A stretch of DNA of 64,000 nucleotides, from positions 62,001 to 126,000 of the forward strand of contig NZ_CP019301.1 in assembly GCF_001953955.1 (NCBI RefSeq), read 5' to 3'. The translations under genes and the position numbers were made by a program. The notes under the pieces were generated by a model. That model saw only the letters and a list, made by a program, of their open reading frames with translations, was not told the origin of the DNA and ran no database searches. The stretch is from Prevotella intermedia ATCC 25611 = DSM 20706. GTDB lineage: Bacteria > Bacteroidota > Bacteroidia > Bacteroidales > Bacteroidaceae. Positions 32,553-41,450 of the stretch are shown piece after piece. Numbering within the stretch: position 1 is the first letter of the stretch; each line of letters begins with the position of its first letter.

Positions 32553-33677
32553 TTATTTGTAGTAGAGTTCCATTTCGTCTACGTAGAGCGTGCTGCCCAC
32601 TGCGCCGTTGAAAATGGCACCGTCCTTGCTCGACGACATGATGATAGCGAGGTTGTACTTGCCCTCTGCCAGCTTCTTTGCGTCTACCTTGCGTCCGTCT
32701 ACGGCTTTGAAGTCGAGTAGGAAGTGCGTCCACGTGTCGGTTTCCTTGCGGTCGGTCAGTTCAGCCTTCAGCACAATGTTGTCGCTTGTAAGCGAGTTGG
32801 TTCCGTCAAGGTGCGGCACCTGCTCCGTAACCTCGTAGAGCACGGCGTAGATAGCGAAGTCGTCGTGCATTCCTTTCACCTCTTTGCTGTATTTATCGGT
32901 GAACACTGCGCCCGCCTTATACTTGTAGTAGCCCGCCAGTCGGGTAGGCATCTTGCGGAAAGGCTGACCGAAACGTGTAGACTTTGCAGGGTTCATAATG
33001 TCGATTTTGAATGTTCCCGTAAACAAGTTGCCCGCTGCGATGGGTGCATTGACCATCTTTCCGAACGACCCTGTGCTTACGGTCTGCAACTTGGCGCACT
33101 TGCCTTTCAGTCCGCCATCTGCCTGACTGGTAGGGTATTCTTCGGCTTTCGCCTTTGAGTTGGTAATCAAAAAGCCTGCGTTTCCGCTGCCCCATTCCAT
33201 CGTGTCCTTCGGTGCAGTGAGTTCGTAGAATATGTGGAAGAACTTGGTTGTTTCGGCGTCGTCTGGCGAGCGTTTCGCCTCGTGCCACTTTATGTTCTCG
33301 AAATGGTATTCCGTTGCCACATCTTCGCTGATGAACGATACCTTGTATTGCTTTTTCCACTGTCCGTCTTCCGATGTTACGGTGTAGGTCTGCGGTGTCA
33401 TAAAGTTGCGTACGGTTCCGCTTGCAGGCTCAATGGTAGCCCCTGGTGTAAGTTCGAACTTCGGTGCAAGCTGTGTCAGGTCGTTTCCGCCGTTCACAAA
33501 GAATTTCACCTCGTTGTTCGTAATTACAGGTTCGCGTATCAGCAGGTTCTCGCCGTCCACTTTTGCCGTTACGATGTCGGCCTCCTGGTTCGGTGCTTCG
33601 TCCTTGATGCACGCAGTGAGCGACAGGGCGAGCGACAGGAAAAGTATTCCTGTTTTCAATGATTTCAAAGGATTCAT
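32553..33677 (-). CDS. PCMD-domain lipoprotein
   Basis: A 374-residue lipoprotein (MNPLKSLKTGILFLSLALSL, then TAC lipobox). The N-terminal part (about 30-130) is an immunoglobulin-like region seen in many Bacteroidetes surface lipoproteins; the C-terminal part (about 145-374: YHFENIKW … GWGSGNAG-like, NAPIAAGNLFTGTFKIDI, TLYVDEMELYYK) fits the PCMD (putative carbohydrate metabolism) domain. The start at 33677 is chosen because an upstream in-frame start would add a charged stretch before the signal. Probably an outer-membrane lipoprotein paired with the downstream barrel. A -7-like box (TAATTTTG, 33705-33712) lies upstream. Confidence 0.83.
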   Translation of the reverse strand: MNPLKSLKTGILFLSLALSLTACIKDEAPNQEADIVTAKVDGENLLIREPVITNNEVKFFVNGGNDLTQLAPKFELTPGATIEPASGTVRNFMTPQTYTVTSEDGQWKKQYKVSFISEDVATEYHFENIKWHEAKRSPDDAETTKFFHIFYELTAPKDTMEWGSGNAGFLITNSKAKAEEYPTSQADGGLKGKCAKLQTVSTGSFGKMVNAPIAAGNLFTGTFKIDIMNPAKSTRFGQPFRKMPTRLAGYYKYKAGAVFTDKYSKEVKGMHDDFAIYAVLYEVTEQVPHLDGTNSLTSDNIVLKAELTDRKETDTWTHFLLDFKAVDGRKVDAKKLAEGKYNLAIIMSSSKDGAIFNGAVGSTLYVDEMELYYK

Positions 33678-33866
33678 TTTCTTAATGTATAGATATTTTG
33701 GGTGCAAAATTACGAAAAAGTTTTAACATCGTGCCATTTGTGCCACTTTTTTGCCTGCTTTCGGTTTCGTGGTTGCCTATCTGCAATCTGCCTGCCGTTT
33801 CGCAATTGAAAGGCGCAAATTCCGTATTCCTCATCTTGTTTTTGGGTGGGAATAAGGCGATAATGC

Positions 33867-34052
33867 TGTAAATATTTTTCATAAGCGCATCTATTGCGTA
33901 ACTATCTCGTTATCAATGTGTTGTAAAACCTATTGTTTTGCGTTCCAAAAGCGTAGGTTTTGCACGGTAAAAGCGGCTCTTTTGGAACGCAAAACAGCCG
34001 CTTTCGCAATGCCAAAGCGAAATTATCGTTTTCTTATTGATTTATCTTTACA
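33867..34052 (+). repeat. Family A 186-bp intergenic repeat, copy 5
   Basis: Runs TGTAAATATTTTTCAT … ATCTTTACA. Read from the other end its arm slots are GGCTG, GAGCCGC (one base off) and CTACGC. It lies between the divergent PCMD and RhuM genes. The flanking stretches 33713-33866 and 34053-34201 show nothing else. Confidence 0.92.
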
Positions 34053-34201
34053 AAATGGCAGCTGTTTTCAGCATCTGTTATCCTTTCGTTGTGGGGATAC
34101 GATTCATTAAGGTTGATTTTTGCAGATAAGTAGTGAGATAAAGAAGAATAAAGGATAATAAATCTAATTTTCCTTTTTCTCATAAAATAATAATCTAAAG
34201 T

Positions 34202-34233
34202 TTTGCCTACGATATTAGAAAATAGTACCTTTG
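34202..34233 (+). promoter_or_regulatory. Promoter of the RhuM-family gene
   Basis: TTTG (34202-34205) - 20 nt - TACCTTTG (34226-34233). It predicts a leader of about 118 nt. Confidence 0.75.
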
Positions 34234-34357
34234 TAAATAAACTTTTAAATGAAGTATTCATTGTAATCGTATAAGCGAACTCGAAGATAATAGGACTGAT
34301 AAGATATGGCTTACAGTTTTTCGTGCAACTTTGTCTAAGAATGAAAAAGATTAAAAT

Positions 34358-35389
34358 ATGGAAGCTAACAATAACGATAATATGCTCATCTATCAATCGG
34401 AAGATGGGAAAATCAAGATAGACGTCCGTTTTGAAGGTGAAACTGCTTGGCTTAGCTTAGAGCAGATGTCAATGCTTTTCGGTCGTGACAAATCTACAAT
34501 ATCCAGACATATTAAGAATGTATTTGAAGAAGGAGAATTGAACCTTAATTCAACTGTTGCAAAATTTGCAACAGTTCAAATGGAAGGAAGCAGAACTATC
34601 GAAAGAAATATAGATTATTACAACCTTGATGTTATTATTTCTGTTGGCTATCGTGTTAAATCGCAACAAGGTACGCAGTTTCGTATCTGGGCAACTCAAC
34701 GTCTGAGAGAATATATCATAAAAGGTTTTGCGCTGAACGATGAGCGGTTTAAAACAGGTTCATCGTACAATTACTTTAAGGAACTCTTAGGGCGCATTCG
34801 AGAGATACGTCTTTCTGAGAAGGTATTTTATCAACAGATAAAGGACATCTATGCCACCAGCATAGACTATAACCCTTCAGACGATATGACACTGGCATTT
34901 TATAAGGAGGTACAAAACAAATTGCTTTGGGCGGTAAGTGGAAAAACGGCTGCAGAACTTCTTTATTATCGTGCCAATGCAACGCTTCCTATGATGGGGC
35001 TGACTTCAACTTTGAAAGAGGGGAAGGTAACCAAAGCCGATGCCTTGATAGGTAAGAACTATCTCAATGAGGACGAAATAAATATGTTGAAACTAATTGT
35101 AGAGCAGTTTCTTGCCTATGCAGAAGCACAGGCATTGGCAGAGAAGCCTATGTATATGCGTGATTGGGTGCAGAAACTACGCCTTGTTCTTACTATGAAC
35201 GAGAAAAATATTCTTGAACATGCAGGTAGTATTTCTCACGAATTGGCAGTGGAGAAAGCTACAAAGGAATACATTGCTTACAAAGAACAACAACGACAAA
35301 TAGAGCATATTGACAGTATTAAGCAGCTTGACCAAGACATCAAGCGTATTGCACCAAATAAGAATAGTAAGAAAGAAACACAACGATAA
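34358..35389 (+). CDS. RhuM-family protein
   Basis: A 343-residue cytoplasmic protein of the RhuM family. Features: KIDVRFEGETAWLSLEQMS with a DNA-binding-like MSMLFGRDKSTISRHIKNVF, YYNLDVIISVGYRVKS and FRIWATQRLREYI-GFALND, all hallmarks of the family. The first part resembles phage-type Bro/KilA regulators; the rest is helical. RhuM genes were named from a Salmonella pathogenicity island and occur near restriction or mobile genes, but here it stands alone. The gene is more AT-rich than its neighbours, suggesting transfer. A 25-bp palindrome lies inside it (34552-34576). Function unknown. Confidence 0.88.
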   Translation: MEANNNDNMLIYQSEDGKIKIDVRFEGETAWLSLEQMSMLFGRDKSTISRHIKNVFEEGELNLNSTVAKFATVQMEGSRTIERNIDYYNLDVIISVGYRVKSQQGTQFRIWATQRLREYIIKGFALNDERFKTGSSYNYFKELLGRIREIRLSEKVFYQQIKDIYATSIDYNPSDDMTLAFYKEVQNKLLWAVSGKTAAELLYYRANATLPMMGLTSTLKEGKVTKADALIGKNYLNEDEINMLKLIVEQFLAYAEAQALAEKPMYMRDWVQKLRLVLTMNEKNILEHAGSISHELAVEKATKEYIAYKEQQRQIEHIDSIKQLDQDIKRIAPNKNSKKETQR

Positions 35390-35529
35390 GCAAGAGACAT
35401 AAGAATATGCGCCACTTCAAATCAAAGGACTTGAGGAGGAAGAAAGGAGAAGACATCTGTTCATACCTTCGGCAGCGGGTCTTTAACGAATTTTTATATA
35501 CCCTTTAAAAGGTAATGGAAAAAAAATAT

Positions 35530-35537
35530 TACCTTTG
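35530..35537 (+). promoter_or_regulatory. -7 box of the DUF2723 gene
   Basis: TACCTTTG, 67 nt before the start codon. The -33 box would be TTAA-like. Confidence 0.5.
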
Positions 35538-35604
35538 CAAGCAACTTTGCACTTACTGCAAAGGAAAACGCAGAAAGACAATTACACATTATTATATATA
35601 ATAG

Positions 35605-38600
35605 ATGAAAAAGTTTAGATTGGTGGACAACACGCTGGGGTGGCTCGCTTTCCTGATTGCTGCCTTCGTTTACTGCTCCACGATAGAGCCAACGGCAAGT
35701 TTTTGGGACTGCCCCGAGTTTATTACAACAGGCTATAAGCTCGAAGTAGGGCACCCACCGGGGGCACCGTTCTTTGCGCTTACAGCCAATCTCTTCTCGC
35801 ATTTTGCAAGCGACGTAACGCAGGTGGCACGTATGGTGAACACTATGAGTGCGCTGTTGTCGGCAACGTGCATTATGTTCCTGTTTTGGACAATCTCCCA
35901 TCTCGCACGCAAGCTAATCGTGCGCGACGGCGAAGAAATATCAATGGGCAAGATGATAGCCATTGAGGGCGCAGCGATGGTGGGCGCATTAATCTACACT
36001 TTCAGCGATACTTTCTGGTTTTCGGCTGTCGAAGGCGAAGTTTATGCCTACTCGTCGGCGTTCACGGCAGTGGTGTTTTGGCTCATATTGAAGTGGGAAG
36101 ACAATGCCGACAAGCCGCACGCCGACCGATGGTTGGTTTTAATTGCCTATATGACAGGACTTTCCATCGGTGTTCACTTGCTCAATTTGCTTTGTATTCC
36201 TGCCATCGTGCTGGTTTATTATTACAAGCGTGTGCCCGATGCCAACCTCAAAGGCTCGCTCATTGCCCTCGCCGTATCTATCGTTTTGGTGGCTGCCGTG
36301 CTTTATGGCATCGTGCCAGGCATCATCACCGTGGGCGGTTTCTTCGAGCTTTTGTTTACCAATACGCTCGGTATGCCGTTCAACACGGGTACCATTCTTT
36401 ACATCTTACTGCTCATTGGCAGCTTTGTTTGGGCTATTGCCGAAACCTATAAGGACAGCAATCGCAATCGTCAGAACATAGCATTCCTTGCTGCTTTCGG
36501 ACTTATCGGTATTCCGTTCGTGGGCTACGGCTGGAGCGCATTCATCGTTGGCATCATCATACTTGCAAGTCTGTACTTCGTGCTCAACATCAAGCGTGGC
36601 AAAGAGTTGCTCGTTTCAGCACGTTTGAAGAACACGGCGTTGCTCTGTATGCTCATGATGATAATCGGATACGCATCGTATGCCGAAATCGTGATACGCT
36701 CAACGGCGAACCCTCCAATGGACCAGAACTCGCCAGAGGACATCTTTACGCTCGGAAACTACCTTGCACGCGACCAGTATGGCGACTCTCCGCTGCTCTA
36801 CGGACAGGCTTATACCAGTCAGCCAAAGGTGGCAGAAGACGGCAGACACTACGAGATGAAGAAGGGCAAGCCTATCTATGAACGCAAGGAAAAGGCATCG
36901 CCCGACGAGCCAGACGCTTACTTCCTGGTGCGCAACAAGACATCGCAGGTGTTTGAACAGAATATGTTCTTCCCTCGTATGTGGGACAATGCGCACGCAC
37001 AGGACTACGAACAGATTATGGGAGGCATAGACGGACACGACGTGAACGGCGTTAAGATGCCGACACAGTTCGAGAACATACGCTTCTTCCTGTCTTATCA
37101 GTGCAACTTTATGTACTGGCGATACTTTATGTGGAACTTCGCTGGTCGCCAAAACGACATACAAGGCTATGGCGAACCTGAACACGGAAACTGGATTACG
37201 GGTATCTCGTTCATCGACAATATGCTCTATGGCGACCAAGACTTGCTGCCCGACGAGCTGAAAGCAAACAAGGGACACAATGTGTTCTACTGTCTGCCGC
37301 TCTTGCTCGGTCTGCTTGGTCTGTTCTGGCAGGCATGGCGAGGACGCCGAGGCATACAGCAGTTCTGGGTAGTGTTCTTCCTTTTCTTTATGACAGGACT
37401 TGCCATCGTGGTTTATCTGAACCAAACACCAAGCCAGCCACGCGAGCGCGACTATGCTTATGCAGGCTCGTTCTACGCTTACGCTATATGGTGCGGACTC
37501 GGAGTGCTTGCCATTTACGACTGGCTGAAGAAGCTGAAGGTTTCCGGAACCGCCGCTGCAGCCATTGCTTCGGCAGCATCTATCCTTGTTCCGATACAGA
37601 TGGCGTCGCAGACTTGGGACGACCACGACCGCTCTGGACGCTACACTTGCCGCGATTTCGGACAGAATTATCTGAACTCTATGCAGGAAAAGGGCAACCC
37701 AATCGTGTTCACTAACGGCGACAACGATACTTTCCCACTGTGGTACAACCAAGATGTTGAAGGCGTGCGCACCGACACTCGCGTCTGCAACCTGTCGTAC
37801 TTGCAGACCGATTGGTACATCGACCAGATGCGCCGACCTGCCTACACATCGCCAAGTGTGCCAATCAAGTGGAACCGACTCGACTATATAAGCGGTACAA
37901 ACGAATACATTCCTGTGCAGCCAGAGCTGAAACAACAGGTGTTAGACTTATACAAGGAGAACCCTGAACAGGCAAGACAACAGTTCGGTGCCGACCCATT
38001 CGAACTGAAGAACGTGCTGAAATACTGGGTGCGTTCGCGCGACCCGCAGTTCCACTGCATACCTACTGACACGTTGTATATGACCATTGACAAGGCAGCA
38101 GTGCGCCGCAGTGGTATGATGATGCCCACCGACAGCATTCCAGACCGTATGGCTATCTCGCTCGTGGGTAAGGAAGGATTGATGAAGAGCGACATTATGA
38201 TGCTCGAAATGATTGCCAACTGCAACTGGACACGTCCGCTTTATGTGGCTATTACCGTAGGCAGCGACAACTTTATGAATCTTGGCGACAACTTCATACA
38301 GGAAGGATTGCTGAACCGCATCACACCGTTCTACACCAAGGAGGCAGGTAGCTTCGACACAGATAAGACCTATAACCTCGTTATGAACAAGTTCCGATGG
38401 GGCGGAGTAGCTACAAAGGGAGTCTATCTCGACGAAACCGTTCTGCGTATGTGCTACACCCACCGTCGTGAAATGGCACAATTGGCAATGAATCTTCTGT
38501 TGGAAGGCAAGCGCGACAAGGCTTTGAAGGTGCTTGAGAAGGCTGAAAAGGAACTGCCAACCTATAATGTGCCGCTTTCGTTCTCACACGTGAAGGGTGG

Positions 38601-38883
38601 ACCGATAATGGCTGACGCCTACGCAATGTTAGGAAAGAAAGCCAAAGCAGAAGCAATGTACAATGCAATGTGGAAGACATCAGCGCAATACGTGCGCTAC
38701 TACTTGAGTCTTCCTACAAATACATTCAATATGAACATGAGTTCTTGCGCAATGCACTTGCAGATTATGTATCAGTATATTCGTGCAAACGAGCAGAACA
38801 ATCCGCAGTGGGCAAATGCACACAACGCCGAACTTATGGGAATGTTAAAGGCTTACGAGGCAAAAGGCGGCAAAATGCAGTAA
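35605..38883 (+). CDS. DUF2723-family membrane protein
   Basis: A 1092-residue protein. The N-terminal half has about ten membrane helices and the family block SFWDCPEFITTGYKLEVGH (around residue 33), a glycosyltransferase-C-like acidic loop. Later come SQPRERDYAYAGSFYAYAIW and NGDNDTFPLWYNQDVEGVRT. The C-terminal third is soluble and helical with TPR-like character. DUF2723 proteins are thought to be membrane O-glycosyltransferases using a lipid-linked sugar; in Bacteroidetes general protein O-glycosylation exists, so this may serve secreted proteins like those in this window. That link is inference. The gene is monocistronic by spacing. Confidence 0.9.
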   Translation: MKKFRLVDNTLGWLAFLIAAFVYCSTIEPTASFWDCPEFITTGYKLEVGHPPGAPFFALTANLFSHFASDVTQVARMVNTMSALLSATCIMFLFWTISHLARKLIVRDGEEISMGKMIAIEGAAMVGALIYTFSDTFWFSAVEGEVYAYSSAFTAVVFWLILKWEDNADKPHADRWLVLIAYMTGLSIGVHLLNLLCIPAIVLVYYYKRVPDANLKGSLIALAVSIVLVAAVLYGIVPGIITVGGFFELLFTNTLGMPFNTGTILYILLLIGSFVWAIAETYKDSNRNRQNIAFLAAFGLIGIPFVGYGWSAFIVGIIILASLYFVLNIKRGKELLVSARLKNTALLCMLMMIIGYASYAEIVIRSTANPPMDQNSPEDIFTLGNYLARDQYGDSPLLYGQAYTSQPKVAEDGRHYEMKKGKPIYERKEKASPDEPDAYFLVRNKTSQVFEQNMFFPRMWDNAHAQDYEQIMGGIDGHDVNGVKMPTQFENIRFFLSYQCNFMYWRYFMWNFAGRQNDIQGYGEPEHGNWITGISFIDNMLYGDQDLLPDELKANKGHNVFYCLPLLLGLLGLFWQAWRGRRGIQQFWVVFFLFFMTGLAIVVYLNQTPSQPRERDYAYAGSFYAYAIWCGLGVLAIYDWLKKLKVSGTAAAAIASAASILVPIQMASQTWDDHDRSGRYTCRDFGQNYLNSMQEKGNPIVFTNGDNDTFPLWYNQDVEGVRTDTRVCNLSYLQTDWYIDQMRRPAYTSPSVPIKWNRLDYISGTNEYIPVQPELKQQVLDLYKENPEQARQQFGADPFELKNVLKYWVRSRDPQFHCIPTDTLYMTIDKAAVRRSGMMMPTDSIPDRMAISLVGKEGLMKSDIMMLEMIANCNWTRPLYVAITVGSDNFMNLGDNFIQEGLLNRITPFYTKEAGSFDTDKTYNLVMNKFRWGGVATKGVYLDETVLRMCYTHRREMAQLAMNLLLEGKRDKALKVLEKAEKELPTYNVPLSFSHVKGGPIMADAYAMLGKKAKAEAMYNAMWKTSAQYVRYYLSLPTNTFNMNMSSCAMHLQIMYQYIRANEQNNPQWANAHNAELMGMLKAYEAKGGKMQ

Positions 38884-38926
38884 AGCATAGAGGCGGTCAG
38901 AAAGCAACGAATACAGGACAAGACGT

Positions 38927-39003
38927 GTAGGGACGTGATTTTTCACGTCCCCCACACCCTGCCAACAGCGCGAAAGCGTTGTTTCATCACGTTTCCAACA
39001 CCG
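38927..39003. repeat. Short family B repeat with perfect hairpin
   Basis: GTAGGGACGTGATTTTTCAC … TTCATCACGTTTCCAACACC. It contains the perfect 9-bp stem GGGACGTGA-TTTT-TCACGTCCC (38930-38951), 47 nt after the DUF2723 stop, where it may also act as transcript end. Confidence 0.75.
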
Positions 39004-39142
39004 ACCTCGCACCCTCGAACGTTCGTTATCTCGCTGCCTATTCTGCGATAACAGAAAATGGAGGAACACGTTTTTCCGCCATTAACCACACGAACACCCA
39101 CCCCAAAAGCCTCTTAACGAAAGACAAGGGAATACGCTGAAT

Positions 39143-39763
39143 ATGTTTATAGAACAACCCGCACGCTGGTTGCGATGGCTTTACCCGCACGCATTGTGGC
39201 GAATGTCGCCCGACGACCACTCCGTCTATCTGACATTCGACGATGGTCCTATCCCCGAAGCCACACCTTTCATTCTCGATACGCTCGACAAGTACGGTGC
39301 AAAAGCAACCTTCTTTATGGTTGGCGACAACGTAAGGAAGTATCCCGAACTTTACGAAGAAGTGGTGCGCAGGGGGCATTTGGTGGGCAACCATACCTAT
39401 CATCACCTTGGCTCGTTCAAGCATTTCACCCTTACCTATGCGGTCGATGTCATCGAAGCCAACGCCCTCATCAAGTCAAAGTTCTTCCGTCCGCCGCACG
39501 GCTGGCTCCGCCATACCGTCTATTGGTGGGTGAAACGGAGGTATCGTGTCGTAATGTGGGACCTCGTAACCCGCGATTACTCCAAGTGGCTTACAGGGAA
39601 AGACGTGCTGCGCAACGTTCAGAAATACGCCCGCAACGGTTCTATCATCACGTTCCACGATTCATTGAAGAGCATCGACAAGCTTCATTACGCCCTGCCG
39701 CGTGCTTTGGAGTGGCTGAAAAACGAAGGATATGAGTTCAAGATATTCAAGGAAGGAGATTAA
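39143..39763 (+). CDS. Polysaccharide deacetylase family protein (NodB domain)
   Basis: A 206-residue enzyme with the whole NodB fold: motif 1 TFDDGP with the catalytic and metal Asp, motif 2 GNHTYHHLG with two metal histidines, motif 3 FFRPPHGWLR, motif 4 MWDLVTRDYSKW and motif 5 IITFHDS. It removes N-acetyl groups from a polysaccharide, possibly peptidoglycan; there is no signal peptide, though a hydrophobic N-terminus (ARWLRWLYPHALW) may attach it to the membrane. The 3' end overlaps queG by 32 nt. All catalytic residues appear present. Confidence 0.92.
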   Translation: MFIEQPARWLRWLYPHALWRMSPDDHSVYLTFDDGPIPEATPFILDTLDKYGAKATFFMVGDNVRKYPELYEEVVRRGHLVGNHTYHHLGSFKHFTLTYAVDVIEANALIKSKFFRPPHGWLRHTVYWWVKRRYRVVMWDLVTRDYSKWLTGKDVLRNVQKYARNGSIITFHDSLKSIDKLHYALPRALEWLKNEGYEFKIFKEGD

Positions 39764-40742
39764 AGTCGAGGCAGAACGTCTCGGCTTTTTTGCTTGTGGC
39801 ATAGCCCGTGCCGAGCCTGTCGATGCCGAAACAGCCGCTGCCGTGCGTGGTTGGATAAGCAAAGGCAGTCAAGCCACGATGGACTATATGGCGAACTACA
39901 CCGAAAAGCGGCTTAACCCCTGCTTACTCGTGCCTGGAACAAAGTCCATCGTTTCGCTCGCTATGAACTATGCCCCTGCCCAAACGATGCCCGAAACCGA
40001 ATATCAGCTCGCTGCCTACGCCTATGGGCAAGACTATCACGACGTTATGAAAGCGAAGCTGCGACAGCTCGCAGCCCTCATCGCCAACAAGTTTGAAGGC
40101 GAAAATGATAGCGAAGTGGGCGAGAACGACGGCAATAGCACAGCCATTACCACTCCTAAAACCAACAAAACCAGTGAAGAACCTACGGGCGAAATCCGTG
40201 TTTTTGTCGATACCGCTCCCGTACTCGAACGCTATTGGGCGCAGCGGGCAGGCTTAGGGTGGATAGGAAAGAATCATCAGCTCATCATTCCCCGCGCAGG
40301 CTCCATGTTTTTCCTTGGCGAAATCTTCCTTCCCTACGAGTTCGAAAGCTACGACAGTCCTATGCCAAGCCGTTGCGGCAATTGCCGTCGCTGCATAGAA
40401 GCCTGTCCCACCTGTGCCATTACCGACGAATGGGGCTTCGATAGCGAGAAGTGTCTGTCCTACCAGCTCATCGAAAACCGTGGCGAACTCTCCGAACAAG
40501 CCAAGCAAAGTATGGGCACCACCATCTACGGGTGCGACCGTTGCCAAACCGCCTGCCCATGGAACAAGTTCGCAACGCCCAATACCACCCCCGAATTTCA
40601 GCCCAAATCCGAACTCCTTGCCATGACAAAAGCCGATTGGCACAACCTTACCATCGACGAATACCGTGCTCTTTTCAAAGGCTCAGCAGTAAAACGTGTC
40701 AAGTTCGACGGCTTGAAGCGCAACATTTCAGCAAAGGAATAA
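39732..40742 (+). CDS. queG: Epoxyqueuosine reductase
   Basis: A 336-residue cobalamin- and iron-sulfur-dependent enzyme that reduces epoxyqueuosine to queuosine in tRNA. The two 4Fe-4S motifs are clear: CGNCRRCIEACPTCAI and CDRCQTACPWN. ERYWAQRAGLGWIGKNHQLI and FLGEIFLP are family blocks. A polar insertion of about 30 residues (from about 115, with GENDSEVGENDG) is unusual. The start overlaps the deacetylase gene by 32 nt, and no later Met keeps the conserved N-terminus (KEIKVEAERLGFFACGIARA), so the overlap is real. It acts in the cytoplasm. Confidence 0.94.
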   Translation: MSSRYSRKEIKVEAERLGFFACGIARAEPVDAETAAAVRGWISKGSQATMDYMANYTEKRLNPCLLVPGTKSIVSLAMNYAPAQTMPETEYQLAAYAYGQDYHDVMKAKLRQLAALIANKFEGENDSEVGENDGNSTAITTPKTNKTSEEPTGEIRVFVDTAPVLERYWAQRAGLGWIGKNHQLIIPRAGSMFFLGEIFLPYEFESYDSPMPSRCGNCRRCIEACPTCAITDEWGFDSEKCLSYQLIENRGELSEQAKQSMGTTIYGCDRCQTACPWNKFATPNTTPEFQPKSELLAMTKADWHNLTIDEYRALFKGSAVKRVKFDGLKRNISAKE

Positions 40743-40878
40743 GGGCTTAATTCTAAATACATACTGTGCAAGCCCTGCTATATAGAGCAACAACCCATCG
40801 TTTTCGACAGTGCTTTTACTATTTGAAAGGTATGGCTTATTATAATCTTAGCACCGAAAAAATAACCGTGTGGCTACG

Positions 40879-40911
40879 AGGAACGTGATGAATAACGCCC
40901 TTACATTAAAG
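40879..40911. repeat. Family B fragment
   Basis: GAGGAACGTGATGAATAACG…CTTACA: one end of a family B repeat, directly before family A copy 6. Confidence 0.55.
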
Positions 40912-40920
40912 CAATGGTTT

Positions 40921-41106
40921 TGTAAAGATAATTCCAACGAAAAACGGTAATTTCGGTTTGGCATTGCGAAAGCGGCTGTTTTGTAGCGCAAAACCTACGC
41001 TTTTACCGTGCAAAACAGCCGCTTTTGGAACGCAAAACAATAGGTTTTGCAATGCGCTGATAATTAGGTTGTTATGTAATAGTTGTGCTTGTGAAAAATA
41101 TTTACA
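40921..41106 (-). repeat. Family A 186-bp intergenic repeat, copy 6
   Basis: TGTAAAGATAATTCC … AATATTTACA. Arm slots GGCTG, CTACGC, AGCCGC. It lies upstream of the first choice-of-anchor J adhesin and is part of a region duplicated at 45089. Confidence 0.93.
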
Positions 41107-41259
41107 GTATTTGTGGGCGTTTTGAACTGTTATGGCAGATATTCGGAGTTGCCGATGCGAGGTGCTATCCTTGCAACAGAGCCGATTAATGGCAGGTTTT
41201 GGAAATCGTCTTTGTAGGGTTTGGAATATGGAAGAATACCACGATTTTTCTTCCTTTCT

Positions 41260-41291
41260 TTTGTTTAATTAAAATATTTTTATTATTTTTG
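41260..41291 (+). promoter_or_regulatory. Promoter of the first choice-of-anchor J adhesin
   Basis: TTTG (41260-41263) - 20 nt - TATTTTTG (41284-41291). The leader is about 150 nt long. The same arrangement occurs at 45449-45480. Confidence 0.78.
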
Positions 41292-41450
41292 CAAAACTCG
41301 GTAGTCTATTACCGATACGAAAGACGAATGTAAAAGCATATATTGTCCTATGCCTTGCTTATATATTAAGGTAGGAAAGGGCACGGAAACATTAGTAATC
41401 TGAAAGAGAAATGAGCAATCTGATAAACCAACATTAAAAATATTTTTACG

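Noticed and set aside
32530..32733. N-terminal extension of the beta-barrel gene
   Set aside because: It would overlap the PCMD gene in another frame and put 68 charged residues before an excellent signal peptide; the start at 32529 is preferred.
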